A DNA stretch of 64,000 nucleotides from Pomphorhynchus laevis (Eukaryota > Acanthocephala > Palaeacanthocephala > Echinorhynchida > Pomphorhynchidae). This document shows, in pieces, positions 10,684 through 40,727 of the stretch. Below the pieces are notes generated by a model, which saw only the letters and a program-made list of their open reading frames with translations, made no database searches and had not been told where the DNA came from. Within the stretch, counting starts at the first letter, position 1. Each line of letters begins with the position of its first letter. The position numbers and the translations under genes were made by a program. The DNA is taken from assembly GCA_012934845.2 (NCBI GenBank), contig WNNJ02003815.1, positions 124,001-188,000 on the forward strand, in the 5' to 3' direction.

Positions 10684-10850
10684 GGTCTTAATCCCAGATC
10701 CACTGCACGTTAAACGGTTTGACTGAACTGGTCGTCAGTAGAATTAGAGGGCTATTCGGATCTCGCACCTCGCGCTCACAGAACGAGTTCGTGTTGGCCG
10801 TTGTTAATAAAGCAACTGGATTTAGTAAAAAGTCTCTTCGATCATAGTCT
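10684..10850 (-). other. Open minus-strand stretch upstream of the vWA-like piece
   Basis: One minus-strand frame reads FDRTDYDRRDFLLNPVALL and continues to FNVQWIWD before a stop. Its composition resembles the vWA-like fragment next to it, so the three pieces between 10.04 and 10.85 kb probably came from one transferred or duplicated coding block. I recognise no family here. Confidence 0.2.
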
Positions 10851-12600
10851 GTTCGATCAAAGTTTTATATAAAGTTTTTTATATAAACTTTTATAAATAA
10901 TAAATGTTCTTGCATTTATCACAAATAATGATTTTTGTTATCTGAAAACTTTTAATAAAATTTATTAATTTTTATAAAAAAAATAAATTTATTAAAATTA
11001 TCATTTTTTTCGATAAATCTTCCAATTTTATGCTACAATTCAACATCTGAGAAGTAAGATATTTTAAGTAAGCAATAGTTAAGTAAAAGAAATTAAGGAA
11101 AGCTTTTGTATATTTGACATTTTTTATCTGATACTGGCTTTTGAAAAATATTCTTTCATGCACATCTTATATGAGTTTTTGCTTATAATAACTCATAAAG
11201 CTTTCTAAACGTTTTTATATTGAAGTAAGGATATTTTAACAGTGTATTAATTTATCTCTTATGCAGTTATGCAATATTTATTGAGTCATACTTAAGGGTC
11301 AGTTGTACACACGTGTGATATATTGCATTAAATTACACGGTGTAATTTTTTGCGTTCTAAAACATCTACTGCAAGATAATAATAAGAAAACACAGCAAGT
11401 ATTTTAGTGTATCAGTTAAACTAAATTGTGTTTATTTTTAATACTGAGAACGAAATTATTTGTAAATTATTATTTACATTCATTTATAAAAGCGAAATAA
11501 CTGCTAAAATTTCGGTAGTGATTAATGTTGTAGATAATATTTTGTAGTACTAGATAACGGTACAAATATTTTTAGTTTTATTTCTTTTAATCATGCACTC
11601 ATCTAACTGTATCATCTGGTTTAACTTTTGCTATTACCTAACTGTATAAAAAGTCATTAAAACATGGATATATTTGGTCACCAAACGAAACTAACCAAAA
11701 CCGATTTGATACCGTTCTCCATAACACCGGTAACGTCAACATAAGTGATGGGAAAATATTACAATTGAGCTCTTTAATCCAACAAAAGCATTAAACGTTT
11801 CGGTTCTCTACTTAATATGATGCTTAGTTGCTTTAACTTATTTGGTTAACAGTTAAAAATATACAAAACTGGCTAGTTTAAGATAATATGTAAATCAGTA
11901 TATACATATAAACATAGTTATACACATCAAATGTATTAATTATATCGTCCTGCTTCCAATATTGTCATAATATCGTCCCGCTTCCAATATTGTCTCGAGA
12001 AAGTCGATTTTTTATCTTAACGCTTGTCCAGTCACGTCATCCAATATTTTTTAAGCAATAGTTCTAAATCTATTTTACGTGTCAATTCGTGTAAACCGTC
12101 AAAACACCTCGTGTCGTTTTTAGTCCTAGATGGATTTTACAAGTCCACCTCTTATCTAATGACATCATCATAATTTATTAATCTAATTCATCTAATCTAC
12201 AGATCTGTAAAAAACTCGGATTAACTAATTAAATATTAATCTAATTTTTAATAAATTCGATTAATTATGAAATTAATAATTATTAATTTAAATAATAATA
12301 TTTTATTTATTATTTATCATTAATATTTTATGATTTTATTAATAATTATTAATTATTATAAAATTCAATTTAATCATTATCTAATCTAATCTAAAATTAT
12401 TTTGACTAATAAATAATTTCATTAATTTTCTATTTTTGAGAAATATCTACTATACAAGCATTGCTATTACTAAACTTATCAACATTTATTAAATTAATAT
12501 TGATTAATATCAATTAAAATTTTAGTTATAAACATAAATATTAATTATAATTTTATTAATTATTATATTTAAATATCAATTTTGATATGTATTCTATTTT
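10851..12600. other. AT-rich spacer
   Basis: No supported gene. Long A/T tracts account for the open frames seen here. A short duplication around 11950-11985 (CGTCC[C/T]GCTTCCAATATTGTC) is the only repeat noted. Confidence 0.4.
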
Positions 12601-12621
12601 TTTCTGCTTTGATTTTGGCAG

Positions 12622-12666
12622 GAAAGCTTTCGTGTTCCAAAATGCTTCCGTTTGATTAATATTTGA
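12622..12666 (+). other. Possible terminal exon, unassigned
   Basis: A strong acceptor (pyrimidine tract ending TTTTGGCAG) is followed by ESFRVPKCFRLINI and a TGA. The acceptor is better than most AGs in the window. No upstream partner exon was found, so this is tentative. Confidence 0.15.
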
Positions 12667-12699
12667 GTTTATATTTTAGAAGAAATGGTAATTCTAAGA

Positions 12700-13915
12700 A
12701 TTGATTGATTGAATCTTTATTAAATAAAAGTGAACATGTTATAAAATACAAACAAGCAACTATCTCTGCTTAATTTGTGTGCAACTTCTTTAAATTTGAT
12801 AAAAAAAATAATAAAAAAATAATAAGGATCATTTGCAGCTGTGAAAAAGGTAGGATAAACACTATTCAAGAAAAATTGTTTTACTGAGCTGTGGAGATTG
12901 CCAATGTACAACCTTCTGGATGTTCGACTCTGCTCTTCTAATGATCTAACAGCTTTGAATAGGAACGAAGATGAAAACTTTTCGATTCGAGGTGCTTTCA
13001 AGTTAAACTTTTTATGACCATACTTACTATGTTTAGTATAGTTAGTATGCCCGAAACAAAGTTCAAATAATTGGGATATGAACTCTATATTCGAGCGAGT
13101 TTAGTAAACGTCATGTTTAAAACTTCCGCGAGAGTGACTAAATTTTTTCTACAAATGCGCTCTGCGAACCTATGAATTTTTAACATTTTTTGAAGGTCTC
13201 GTGAGGCTACATTACAAAAAACGGGATATCCATAAACTAGTAATTATCTTACTAATGCAATATATACAACCTCTAACTGAGTGGGAGAGTCTACTAATGG
13301 CGAAATGCGCCTTAGCAGATAAAGTCAGCTACTGCATTTTCTGACGACCACATCAATATGAAGTGACCAAGACGGGTTGGCGGTAAAATTAACGCCTAGT
13401 ATTCGAAGACTATTAAGACGTTTCAGCCCATGATCGACTATCAATGGGCTATGTCGACTATTTAGGTTGATATGCATAATTTTTGATTTTGATCTATTTA
13501 AGCTCAATGGATTTAGGTCAGTTCATTAAATCAGATTGTCCAACTCTAGCTTTACGTCTCTATTAGAATTTAAGAAATTCGACGAACTTACAATTATGAA
13601 GATGTCAGCAGCGAATTTCACACATACGCTGGATTGCAGAATAGAACGTAGACGGCGAATAAAAACAGCGATTACGCGCTTCCTTGAGGTACTCCGATTG
13701 ACATTGTATAACTATCTGAAACTATATCTTTGTAACCTACACGTTGAGTTCTATCTAGTAAATATGAAGAAATAAAGGCTATCTGCCAGTATGGAAAGTT
13801 GTTTTTAACTAACTTGTTGATTAAAATGTGATGATTGATACAATCGAAGGCTTTTGAAATATCGACCTGAATAATTTGTACTACGGGACAGTTTAATGAG
13901 TCAAGCTGTCCATTA
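12700..13915 (-). mobile_element. Non-LTR retrotransposon fragment (Jockey/CR1-type RT)
   Basis: Read from 13915 downward. The start gives QVDISKAFDCINHHIL (RT catalytic motif A region) and FISSYLLDRTQRV, then SIGVPQGSA, the RT GVPQGS motif. Further on come LNRSKSKIMHI and LRILGVNF, the usual thumb-proximal signature, and finally IEKFSSSFLFKAVRSLEEQ, resembling the conserved C-terminal segment of these proteins. The YADD box region is decayed. Several frame breaks and stops are present, for example just after GVPQGSA. The 3' end near 12700 runs into an A-rich tail (AATAAAGATTCAATCAATCAA on the minus strand, split here for length). It is 5'-truncated and dead. Confidence 0.75.
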
Positions 13916-14285
13916 TTATTAACATAATAATTATCTTAATAATATTGAGATATTGATAATTTTATTTAAATTGGTATTATGTTTAATATTATATTAAATT
14001 TATAATATATTAGAATTATAAGATAATAATATATTATTATAATATCTTATTATATCTTATTATAATTATAAGATAATAATATAATATAAATAATTTTAAT
14101 ATATTTATAATATATTATTTATAATATATAATTTATATTATATCTAATATTATATATTATATATAATATATAATATTATATATTTAATATTGAATTATAT
14201 TTAATATCAGTATTTCCTACGTAATACCAGTATTTATTTACTTGTATTTATTTCAATGATAAATTGCTAATATTTCAATGTTTAG
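13916..14285. other. Low-complexity AT sequence
   Basis: Dominated by TTATAATATTA-like runs with many local palindromes. A pyrimidine tract and AG at its right end (14283-14285) precede the first candidate 53BP1 exon. Confidence 0.6.
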
Positions 14286-14290
14286 AGATA

Positions 14291-33245
<18,955 letters not shown>

Positions 33246-33959
33246 AAAGAACATTTCATTAACTCCTTGATCTACCGCGTAGATTTTAAAAATCCATTTG
33301 TTTTTATTTTTCAACTTAATATATCAGAATTAAACATCATGCCACACAAAGTCTAATGAATTTATTACTGTCGAAAATTATGCCCGGCTCTCTACTTAAT
33401 TATGTAAATTGTCATATGGTCTACTAAGAAATCTTTTTATGAAAGCAGATCAATATGAATTGAACGATCAATTACGCAGTTTGTTAGACAACAAGGTAAA
33501 GAAGGTAAAATGAAGTCTTGGAAAATATTCGTTTACTGCGGAATGAGTTAAATATTTCAAGTTCAAAGAAATTATTGTTTGCAGAGAATATAATATAAAA
33601 TCTTTGTTATAAGATTTTATATTATAAAATTATTATTTTATAAAAGTGAGAATGTCATATTATCTGAACTAGTTGATTTAATATTATTGTAATTTATATG
33701 TTATAATTATAGATAGTTGAATAAAGACTACATTCTTGTCTTATTTCTCCACAGCAAATATGAGTTAATTCACAAGGCATAGATACCACCATTTATATTT
33801 TAGCAATTCAGTTGGTCAGTTAGAGGTCAATATCGATATCATAAAGCTTATTTATCATTACATCGATTGGGTAAGCAGATCAGCTAACTGATTATATATT
33901 TTATATAAAGACATAATGTTTAATAAATTTTAAATAATAAATAATTTTTATATATGATT
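33246..33959 (+). other. 3' flank of 53BP1-like gene, with a possible small exon pair
   Basis: A stretch at 33449-33495 (acceptor AAAGCAG, donor GTAAAG) reads DQYELNDQLRSLLDNK. A strong acceptor (TTTCTCCACAG, 33754) further on leads to CAAATATGA, which would end it. This could be an unrelated terminal exon pair or chance. No family is recognised. An AATAAA occurs at about 33719. Confidence 0.2.
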
Positions 33960-34165
33960 TTATCATATATTAATTTAAATCAAGTTAAAATAAAAAAATT
34001 GAAATTTAAAATAAATGTCATTTTTATGAATTGACTAATAAATAACAGACGTTGTATCATAATAAGGATTAGAGGTCATTAGGAGAACTGCTATGCTATC
34101 AGCTTTCGGTCCCTATTCCTCGACCCAACAAAACAGTGAGCCCAAAATCCGTTTCCGGTGCTGAA
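33960..34165 (-). mobile_element. PLE-like tail, copy E
   Basis: A minus-strand copy of the conserved tail, truncated after the CCCAACAAAACAG block. The box spacing is 21 nt and the CTGATGA box has become TAATGA, so it is decayed. Confidence 0.55.
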
Positions 34166-34544
34166 TGAATTTAGTTAAGGAAGTATAGCTTGATTACATA
34201 TAGCTATGCAATTTGGAATTTAGGAACGCTAATTTCTTATTTCGTGAACTGATATTAACATCATCAGCAATAAATTGAACAAATAGTACGTTTTGCTTCT
34301 AATAATGATGTCAATAGCAGATAGTGAAATATAAGAATAAATTAGTATTATTGATAAGGCTAAAATCTCAAATTTAAAAATCGGATTCGCACAAGTTATT
34401 TTTAATTATGTAATTGTGAAAAAATTTCGTATTCTCAATACGTATTCTAGCGTTTCCACCGAGTTAAACTCGTATTTACTTGAGTTAAACCCAATAAACA
34501 AGAATGTTTTGGTTTTTTAGGTTTTGAATTATTTGAATTATTAT

Positions 34545-35090
34545 TACATCGATTAAAACTACTTTTAATTTATATCGTAAAGATGGCATATTTAAATTTA
34601 CAATAAACATATTTTTGCATGAGCATTCATGCATACCACATAATATAAAATATAATACATTAAATAATGAAATTTTAAGAATTGCAACAATATGTAATGA
34701 TATTGGCTTTCTTCAAAATCATTTAAATAATTTAATAGATACATATTTTAAACTAGATTACTATAAAAATAACATCAAGTAGAAAATAGTAAAATATATA
34801 AATCAACACAATAATATAAAGAATAAATTTAAACTCTTAAGTGGCAAATTTTTATAGATGGATAATAAATAATATACTTTGTATTAGAATAAGATACTAG
34901 ATAATCAAATTTCACCAGAGGAAATACGCCCTTAATACGTATTTGGTCCCGCTGCTATGTTGGGTAGAGGAGTTAGGGGCCGAATTCTGATAGCATAGCA
35001 GTTCATCCTGATGACCTCTAATCCTTGTTCTGATACGTCGTCTATTATTTATTAGTCAATCCATAACTAATTAACATATTTAATTTCAAT
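34545..35090 (+). mobile_element. PLE-like element fragment, copy B
   Basis: Parallels copy A over its whole length, including the end of the RT-like frame (interrupted by single-base changes relative to A, for example stops in place of a Lys and a Trp codon) and the tail. In the tail, the hairpin arms ATACG/CGTAT extend one pair beyond copy A, and GGTCCC still pairs with GGGGCC. The GAAA box has become GAAT while the 22-nt spacing is kept. It lies outside the 53BP1-like gene. Confidence 0.55.
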
Positions 35091-35839
35091 TTTTTATTTT
35101 AACTTGATATAAATTATATAAAATCTTATCAAAATTATTTATTATTTATAATTTTTATAATGATTTAATTATTATCTATTTGATTATTTAATTTTTATTT
35201 AGCATTATTTTTAATTTATAAATAATATAAAATACCTAGACTAGGTTAACTGATCTGATTTGTGTAATTAAAAATTCATTTAAATAATAGTGTATATATT
35301 ATATTGTTATAAAATAATCATTTTAATAAATCAATATAATTACGTATTGCCATAATATAACGAAATGCTAAGTATTGCAGACGTCATTATCAGATGTCAT
35401 TAGGAAGAACTCCTACGTTGTATAAACGGCTAACAAATTAGCCGTTCGCTAACATTGCAGTTCCTAATACATGGAATATTATTATCGGTTCATAAGAATA
35501 TTGGATTACAGCAAATGCTTTTAAAAAATATTAATGATAATTAATGTAATTATGATAGAACGAATTATTTAATTATTAATTACTTAATTATTTAAATTTT
35601 GTAGAATTATTTTATCTACAATACGTTGACTGAGTTAGCTGATCTGATTTGTGTAATTAAAAAATTGATTTAAATATTAGATTGTAATAAAGTAATCATT
35701 TTAATTTTTTTACAAGTTACAAAGTGATTTAGGAGACAATAATTCATTATTTACTCATATTAATATTTATAATATTATTAATACTATTATTAAATGGTAA
35801 TATTAACATTATTTACTTTATATGTTTTCACAATCGCAC
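35091..35839. other. AT-rich spacer with a diverged repeat tail
   Basis: About 35377-35465 resembles the PLE-like tail on the minus strand (CATTAGGAAGAACTCCTA block) and contains a short GGCTAACAAATTAGCC hairpin. The flanks at about 35225-35290 and 35625-35690 share a block ending CTGATTTGTGTAATTAAAAA, so a small duplicated segment surrounds it. Confidence 0.4.
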
Positions 35840-36185
35840 AACAACGACAGACAGGGAAGCCAGACTAGACATTTCGTGCTCTGGCCTGTATGGTGATAGA
35901 ACAGATCGTACTTTTGTCGATGTCTGCATATTTAATGCTCACGCTCCTTCTAATTACTCCAAAGGTCTCGAGTCTTGCTTCGAGTTGCACGAATCGCAGA
36001 AAAATAAATACCTCGAAAGGGTTACAGAAATTGAACGAGCCTCATTTATCCTGCTGAGGATAATTGCTAGTGCCATTACTCAGAGGTACAAATCAGCGTA
36101 CTCTGACGAGATGTCGAACCTGAGATGGCACATAGGCGTTTTACTGGCAAAAATGTCATTCCTTGGCATTCGAGGGACACGCTAA
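35840..36185 (+). mobile_element. Retroelement-type C-terminal domain (PD-(D/E)XK-like), partial
   Basis: Open frame reading ARLDISCSGLYGDRTDRTFV, then DVCIFNAHAPSNYSKGLESC, HESQKNKYLERVTEIERASF and ending LLAKMSFLGIRGTR. The combination DxR.F.DV..FN.hAPSN, a Lys-rich HE.EK..Y..R..E.E..SF block and a final RG.R is recurrent in invertebrate mobile-element proteins, where it looks like a restriction-type nuclease fold. That family link is from memory and needs a search. The middle (usual F.P...T.G.G segment) is shortened. No RT lies beside it, so it is an isolated fragment. Confidence 0.45.
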
Positions 36186-37493
36186 GCAGCTTACTGCCCG
36201 TGTAAGGGTTAGATTATAAATATAATTATATAAAATATATATATATATTTATATATATTAATAAATGTTTTGTATAATTTTTATTTTGGAAATTTAAAAA
36301 TACGACTTAAAAATATCCATTTTGATAGACATAAGTATTAACCTTGTATATTGTTCAAAATATTTATATTTTAATATTATATTTTATATTATATTTTAAT
36401 TTCTTGTTCAAAATATTTATAATAAAGCGGTATTGTGAGCTCATTATACAAAAAGCTAGACACATTTTTGCAATTAAATTTATTTGCACCTTTATCTGCA
36501 CTTTTTTAAAAGTATTAATTGGAGCTGTTAAAAAAATTACTATGCTAGTTGCTTAACTTACCATAGAATATATTACAATTTATATTTTTGAAGCATTTCT
36601 TAATTGCATGATTTCGATTGGTTCCTGTTTATATAAAATACATCGTTTTGACTATTTTTGTGGATATAGAGTAGTCTGTGACTGTATTGATAGTCGAGCG
36701 TGCCAATGTTACGAACCCAGATCGAATTATGAAAGCTAAATAATTTCTGGTTGAAAATGTCGGTAATCACCTACAAGCCATCAGCAATACGCTGCATTTA
36801 AGTATCGAGGCTGAGGTCCGTCATGAGCTATCCTATCTAATAATTTTCGAGTTTGCGACTTCAGTTTTCATCAGTCACATTTGTTTTAATTATATCGTTA
36901 TTTTTAATTTTTATCGTTATGTTTTAATTATATCGTTATTTCCCCGATTCACATCAATTGATTTTCTATTGTTAGCCCTTATAATAAACGACACTATCCG
37001 TTTAACATAATATGAGAGAAACAAGAATGGCATTGATGTAGATTAACGGACCGTTGTTTTGCAATTTAGATATCCGTGGATATTATGTGGTAATCATTTA
37101 TGCGCCTTGTTATGAATATGTATCAATCATTTAATCAACAGCTGCAGTGGATTTTCATATGCTTTACATTATACCTTTTTATACACGTATTTGGGCGAGA
37201 TTATGTTTTGTATTGACGTTACATCCCGAAATTAGATGGTTGGTCTCATAATAAATAATTTTAAAACAGGCGAAACTTAGTTGATGGCACAACGTATGTC
37301 CTTATGTAAATTTAGTAATGCAGGATAGAATGTGATTAAACTGAATATTACTTCATATTTATTATTACATGGCTTCTTCGGATATAGCAAGTTTTGACGT
37401 TTAACCACACTGGTGAAGAATATATATGACAATTTCTAAGATTACATATTATATACATTATTTCTTATTATATATAATTAGAAAGATCATCAG
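36186..37493. other. Spacer
   Basis: AT-rich to 36700, then mixed composition. A small repeated TTAATTATATCGTTATTT block lies around 36890-36945. No gene is recognised. Confidence 0.4.
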
Positions 37494-37855
37494 TTCCTTT
37501 AGCCTTTGTCCCATTTAGTCGCGCCGATTTTTGATCGACTTATCCACTTAACTCGATCGAGGGTTTTGTCCGGGTGAAAGTTGTTTGCTCGAAGGTCAGC
37601 GTTGAGGGTGTCGAGCCACCTTTGCTTGGGTCGGTCTCGTGCGTGTTTCCCTTCGACTTCCATTTGTAATCCCGCCTTTGCCAGAGTATTGCTATCCGAT
37701 CTTTGTACGTGTTCATACTACCGGAGGCGAGTTTCTAGCATTTTGTTGGCAATCGGAACGACATCATAATGTAGACAGATATCGTCGTTTCGAGCATGGT
37801 CTAGTCGTGTGAGTCCACTGGTCAATCGTAGCATTCTTGTTTCCATAAACACGTA
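37494..37855 (-). mobile_element. RTE-type LINE, 3' end
   Basis: The minus strand reads METRMLRLTSGLTRLDHARN, DDICLHYDVVPIANKMLETR, then YEHVQRSD, GKHARDRPKQRWLDTL, LDRVKWISRSK and a stop after ATKWDKG. This is the highly conserved C-terminus of RTE-clade LINE proteins (R-M-L-R-x-x-G-x-T-R-x-D, then GRPKQRWLDTL). One stop interrupts it (LR-stop-YEH). The insertion is 5'-truncated, with most of the RT absent. Confidence 0.85.
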
Positions 37856-38159
37856 ATTAGGTATTTCAAAGAACTACCTGATTACGTGTTTTAAAGATCC
37901 GCGACTTATATCGATTCTAAACTTCATCATCTCCTTTCACGAACAGTGTATGCTTATAAAATTTGTGATCATTTGATTAGGCGAAATTTCATTGCATCAT
38001 ATTTTTTTCAAATAAAAATCCAGTATTATCAAAATAATCTCCTTTATATCCAATTAATTTGTTACTTCTCTTTGCGAATGCTTCAAATGTAAAACAATGA
38101 ACAAATATGCACTTATTGATTCAGGAGATCCAATGGTTAGATAAAAGTACATCGATTCA
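37856..38159. other. Spacer
   Basis: A short inverted pair, ACACGTAATTAGGTA and its near complement TACCTGATTACGTGT, sits at the left edge (about 37847-37890). Nothing else is recognised. Confidence 0.4.
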
Positions 38160-38400
38160 ATGAAGTTATATGACCGTAGTTAGTGACAATTAGATCGACA
38201 AGTATAAGAGAGAAAAGCAGAGGTCCTAGGACTGAACCTTATGATACCCCGTAGAAAATAGGGATGAGAGGAGGGGATGATGAATTTGAAAATACTCAAA
38301 AAGAACGGTCGGATAAATATAAGGCAAACCATGCTACGGAGGAGGAAGAAAAGCCATAATCATAACGAAGGCGAGAAAGGAGGATGAAGTTATATGACCA
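38160..38400 (-). mobile_element. LINE reverse transcriptase fragment
   Basis: The minus strand reads GFSSSSVAWFALYLSDRSF, then YGVS, a stop in place of Gln, [16 protein letters not shown]. This is the RT region from the finger helix to the [13 protein letters not shown] motif of CR1/Jockey-type elements. It is short and decayed. Confidence 0.65.
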
Positions 38401-38562
38401 AAGTTAGTGGTAATTAAAACTTATAATGTGAACAACATAATTAGATACATTAATAAGGTTATTATGATTTTCCAACATTCTGATCAGATGAAGTCTCTGT
38501 GCTACAGTTAAATTTATCAATTCTTTCATCATACTTTCCATCCTGGCGATATTGTCCTAGAA

Positions 38563-38765
38563 TTGTTTTAATGATTTACAAACAATAACCTTAATGAATA
38601 GTATTTTATTTCGCCGCTGCGCCTTTTGGACTGGGCTACATGAACAAATCTTGTAAATTAAAATAGCATCAAAAAGAAATGAATAATCAAATGATCAATA
38701 TCTATTGAATCTTTCATAGTTATCGTTTTCGTCAATACTATTACAGGGGTATTAGTGCAATTAAA
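38563..38765 (-). mobile_element. LINE 3' tail, copy 1
   Basis: Over 90 percent similar by eye to 39192-39400. Both contain GGCGCAGYGGCGAAATAAAA and GATATTGATCATTTGATTAT on the minus strand. Two 3' ends in one orientation show two insertions, or an insertion followed by local duplication. Confidence 0.7.
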
Positions 38766-38769
38766 GTTG

Positions 38770-39180
38770 ATTATTTGTTGTATAGGTAGGATGATGGATT
38801 TTGGAGAATTGGTGAAAAGGCTAAGGCAGTAATAGATTTTAGGGAAAAGAAGCGATGAAAGAAGATACATAAGGAACGGAAAGGGGATATCGAAGAGCAT
38901 ATAAATTTAAGTATAGGGTAGACAAGGGATCGGCAGGATAGGTTTTGTTGAGAAAAGGACATGATGACATATGAGACTTCGTCAGGTGGCACAAGGAGTA
39001 GATGAAAGAGTTCAGGAAGGATGAGGCGATGCGAGTAGCAGTTAGATGGAATGGAAACGGGGTTGTGAGAGGGCAATGTGGATACTTTGGTCTGAAGAAA
39101 TGACGAATAATCATGGGGTTTGATGTTGCAAGACGAAGAGGAGCGAGAAAGGATTGAGTTAAAAGTGTGCCATAGAGACT
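38770..39180 (-). mobile_element. Decayed LINE C-terminal segment
   Basis: The minus strand, read across shifted frames, gives PDEVSHV and SCPFLNKTYP, resembling the 'P-D-E-T-x-x-H-h-h-x-x-C-P' block near the end of Jockey/R1-type ORF2 proteins. Three overlapping frames stay open because of low stop density. None is a gene by itself. Confidence 0.4.
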
Positions 39181-39191
39181 TATAGTTTAAT

Positions 39192-40653
39192 GATTTACAT
39201 ATTTAATGATTTACGCACAATAACCTTAATGAATAGTATTTTATTTCGCCACTGCGCCTTTTGAACTTGGCTACATGAACAGATCTTGTAAATTAAAATA
39301 ACATCAAAAAGAAATAAATAATCAAATGATCAATATCTATTGAATCTTTCATAGTTATCTTTGTCGTCAATACTATTACAGGGGGATTAGTGCAATTAAA
39401 ACGTGCATATGAATCGACAACATTTATGGCGATGTTCACAAAGTAACTATCGGTACCTTCATGTAGTGGTATGAAAATGCGACAAAATTTACTATGATAA
39501 CTATGTAGTGAACCTCTCCAAACCAGAGGGCTCTTTCTAAACTCGTCTCTGACCACTTGTGTATACACTTGAGTCTGAGAGATCTGTTTCAAGGTTGGTT
39601 ATTTTCTTCTCGACCGTATCTAAATATGATCGTAGTGGGATCGTAACTGAAAGATGTAACGCTTTTGCAAATTTGACCAAAAATATGTTGAACATTAGTT
39701 AAGGCAAACCCAATTGTGGAAGAGCACTTTACTCACACGCCTACTATCTTTAAGCAGCGGCACATACGACGATTGAGTTGAACGAAGTTGGGAGCACTCA
39801 GATCTTCCCAACAGAAAGTCTTTATTTGACAAAACCTAAAAGTTTAAATATAAATAGATTAGATAGCATTTGGATTAACCTATCTGATTACAGTTTTGCT
39901 AAAAAAATTAGCTTTCTAATAAAAAACGTTGGAATCAAGTATCCGTTACTTGATTTCCAAGTAAGACTAAATGTTCTTCTATGAGGAGTCTGATTGCTGT
40001 ATCTTGGAGCTGTCTTCTAGTAACCGCTACATATCGAGCAATAGCTGGGTTGATTAGCTTATCGTACGCTTGATTTAGAACTTCATTGTTTGTTCGAAGG
40101 TTGAACAGTTCGAAATTAGTTCAAAAATATTGGAGTATGTGTAGTTAATAAACAAACGCAGATTATTAGGAGGACTTCCATTATGAGCAATGCCCAACTC
40201 TTTAGCACATTTAGCAAACATAAGAAACATCATCGTCTCCGTGCGACTGCTTAATATCAGGTATCCTTTCGAACCTGATCGGCCGTATGATAGATTCCAT
40301 TAATTTGAGGGTACTTTAAGACTGCAATTCTAACAAACTAATTACAACTTGCAAGCAATTGTTCGTTTAATTTTATATCAAAATGAGGATGACAAAACAA
40401 TAGTATTTTGCATTTCGAAACGTTTAGAGTTAGGCCATATTTTGCTGAAGCAGTATGAATTCTAGTAATCATATATTGTAAATCAGCTGCAGTTTCCGCT
40501 AAAAGAGCGACATCGTCAGCACATGTGGGATCAGCGAGTAAACAATTGTTGGGGTAAATTTGGATTCCTTCTGGTTGCTCATTTAAACATTCTCTGAGTA
40601 ATTCATCGATTGTAAGATTAAACAACTCCGGAGACAAAACTCCACCTTGTCTA
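39192..40653 (-). mobile_element. Minus-strand LINE, 3' part (interrupted by LTR element)
   Basis: Reading downward from 40648: RQGGVLSPELFNLTIDELL (RT motif), then CADDVALLAETAADLQYM (the catalytic box, here CADD where YADD or FADD is usual) and LNVSKCKILLF. After a poorly preserved stretch, FRKSPLVWRGSLHSYHSKFC recalls the C-terminal part of the LINE at 24.6-26.3 kb (WRASVHGYHDKFC). The tail ends near 39192. The element continues at 44379-45447. The two sides join as GVRQGG without loss once the LTR element and one target copy are left out. Confidence 0.75.
40649..40653 (+). repeat. Target-site duplication, left
   Basis: GTCTA before the 5' LTR, repeated at 44379-44383 after the 3' LTR. 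A 5-bp duplication is the usual size for Ty3/gypsy integrases. Confidence 0.8.
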
Positions 40654-40727
40654 TGATATGACATTATAACTATAAACGTTTTATTTGTTATAGATTGTCA
40701 AATAAAGCCATCTTTTGATTTACGTCA
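40654..40727 (+). repeat. 5' LTR (74 bp)
   Basis: Starts TGATATGACATTATAAC and ends TTTACGTCA. It includes an AATAAA-type signal (CAAATAAAGCC). Unusually short for an LTR. Confidence 0.9.

Noticed and set aside
11000-11163. Minus-strand 63-codon ORF (FFKSQYQIK...)
   Set aside because: AT-driven open frame without homology, splice support or codon signal.
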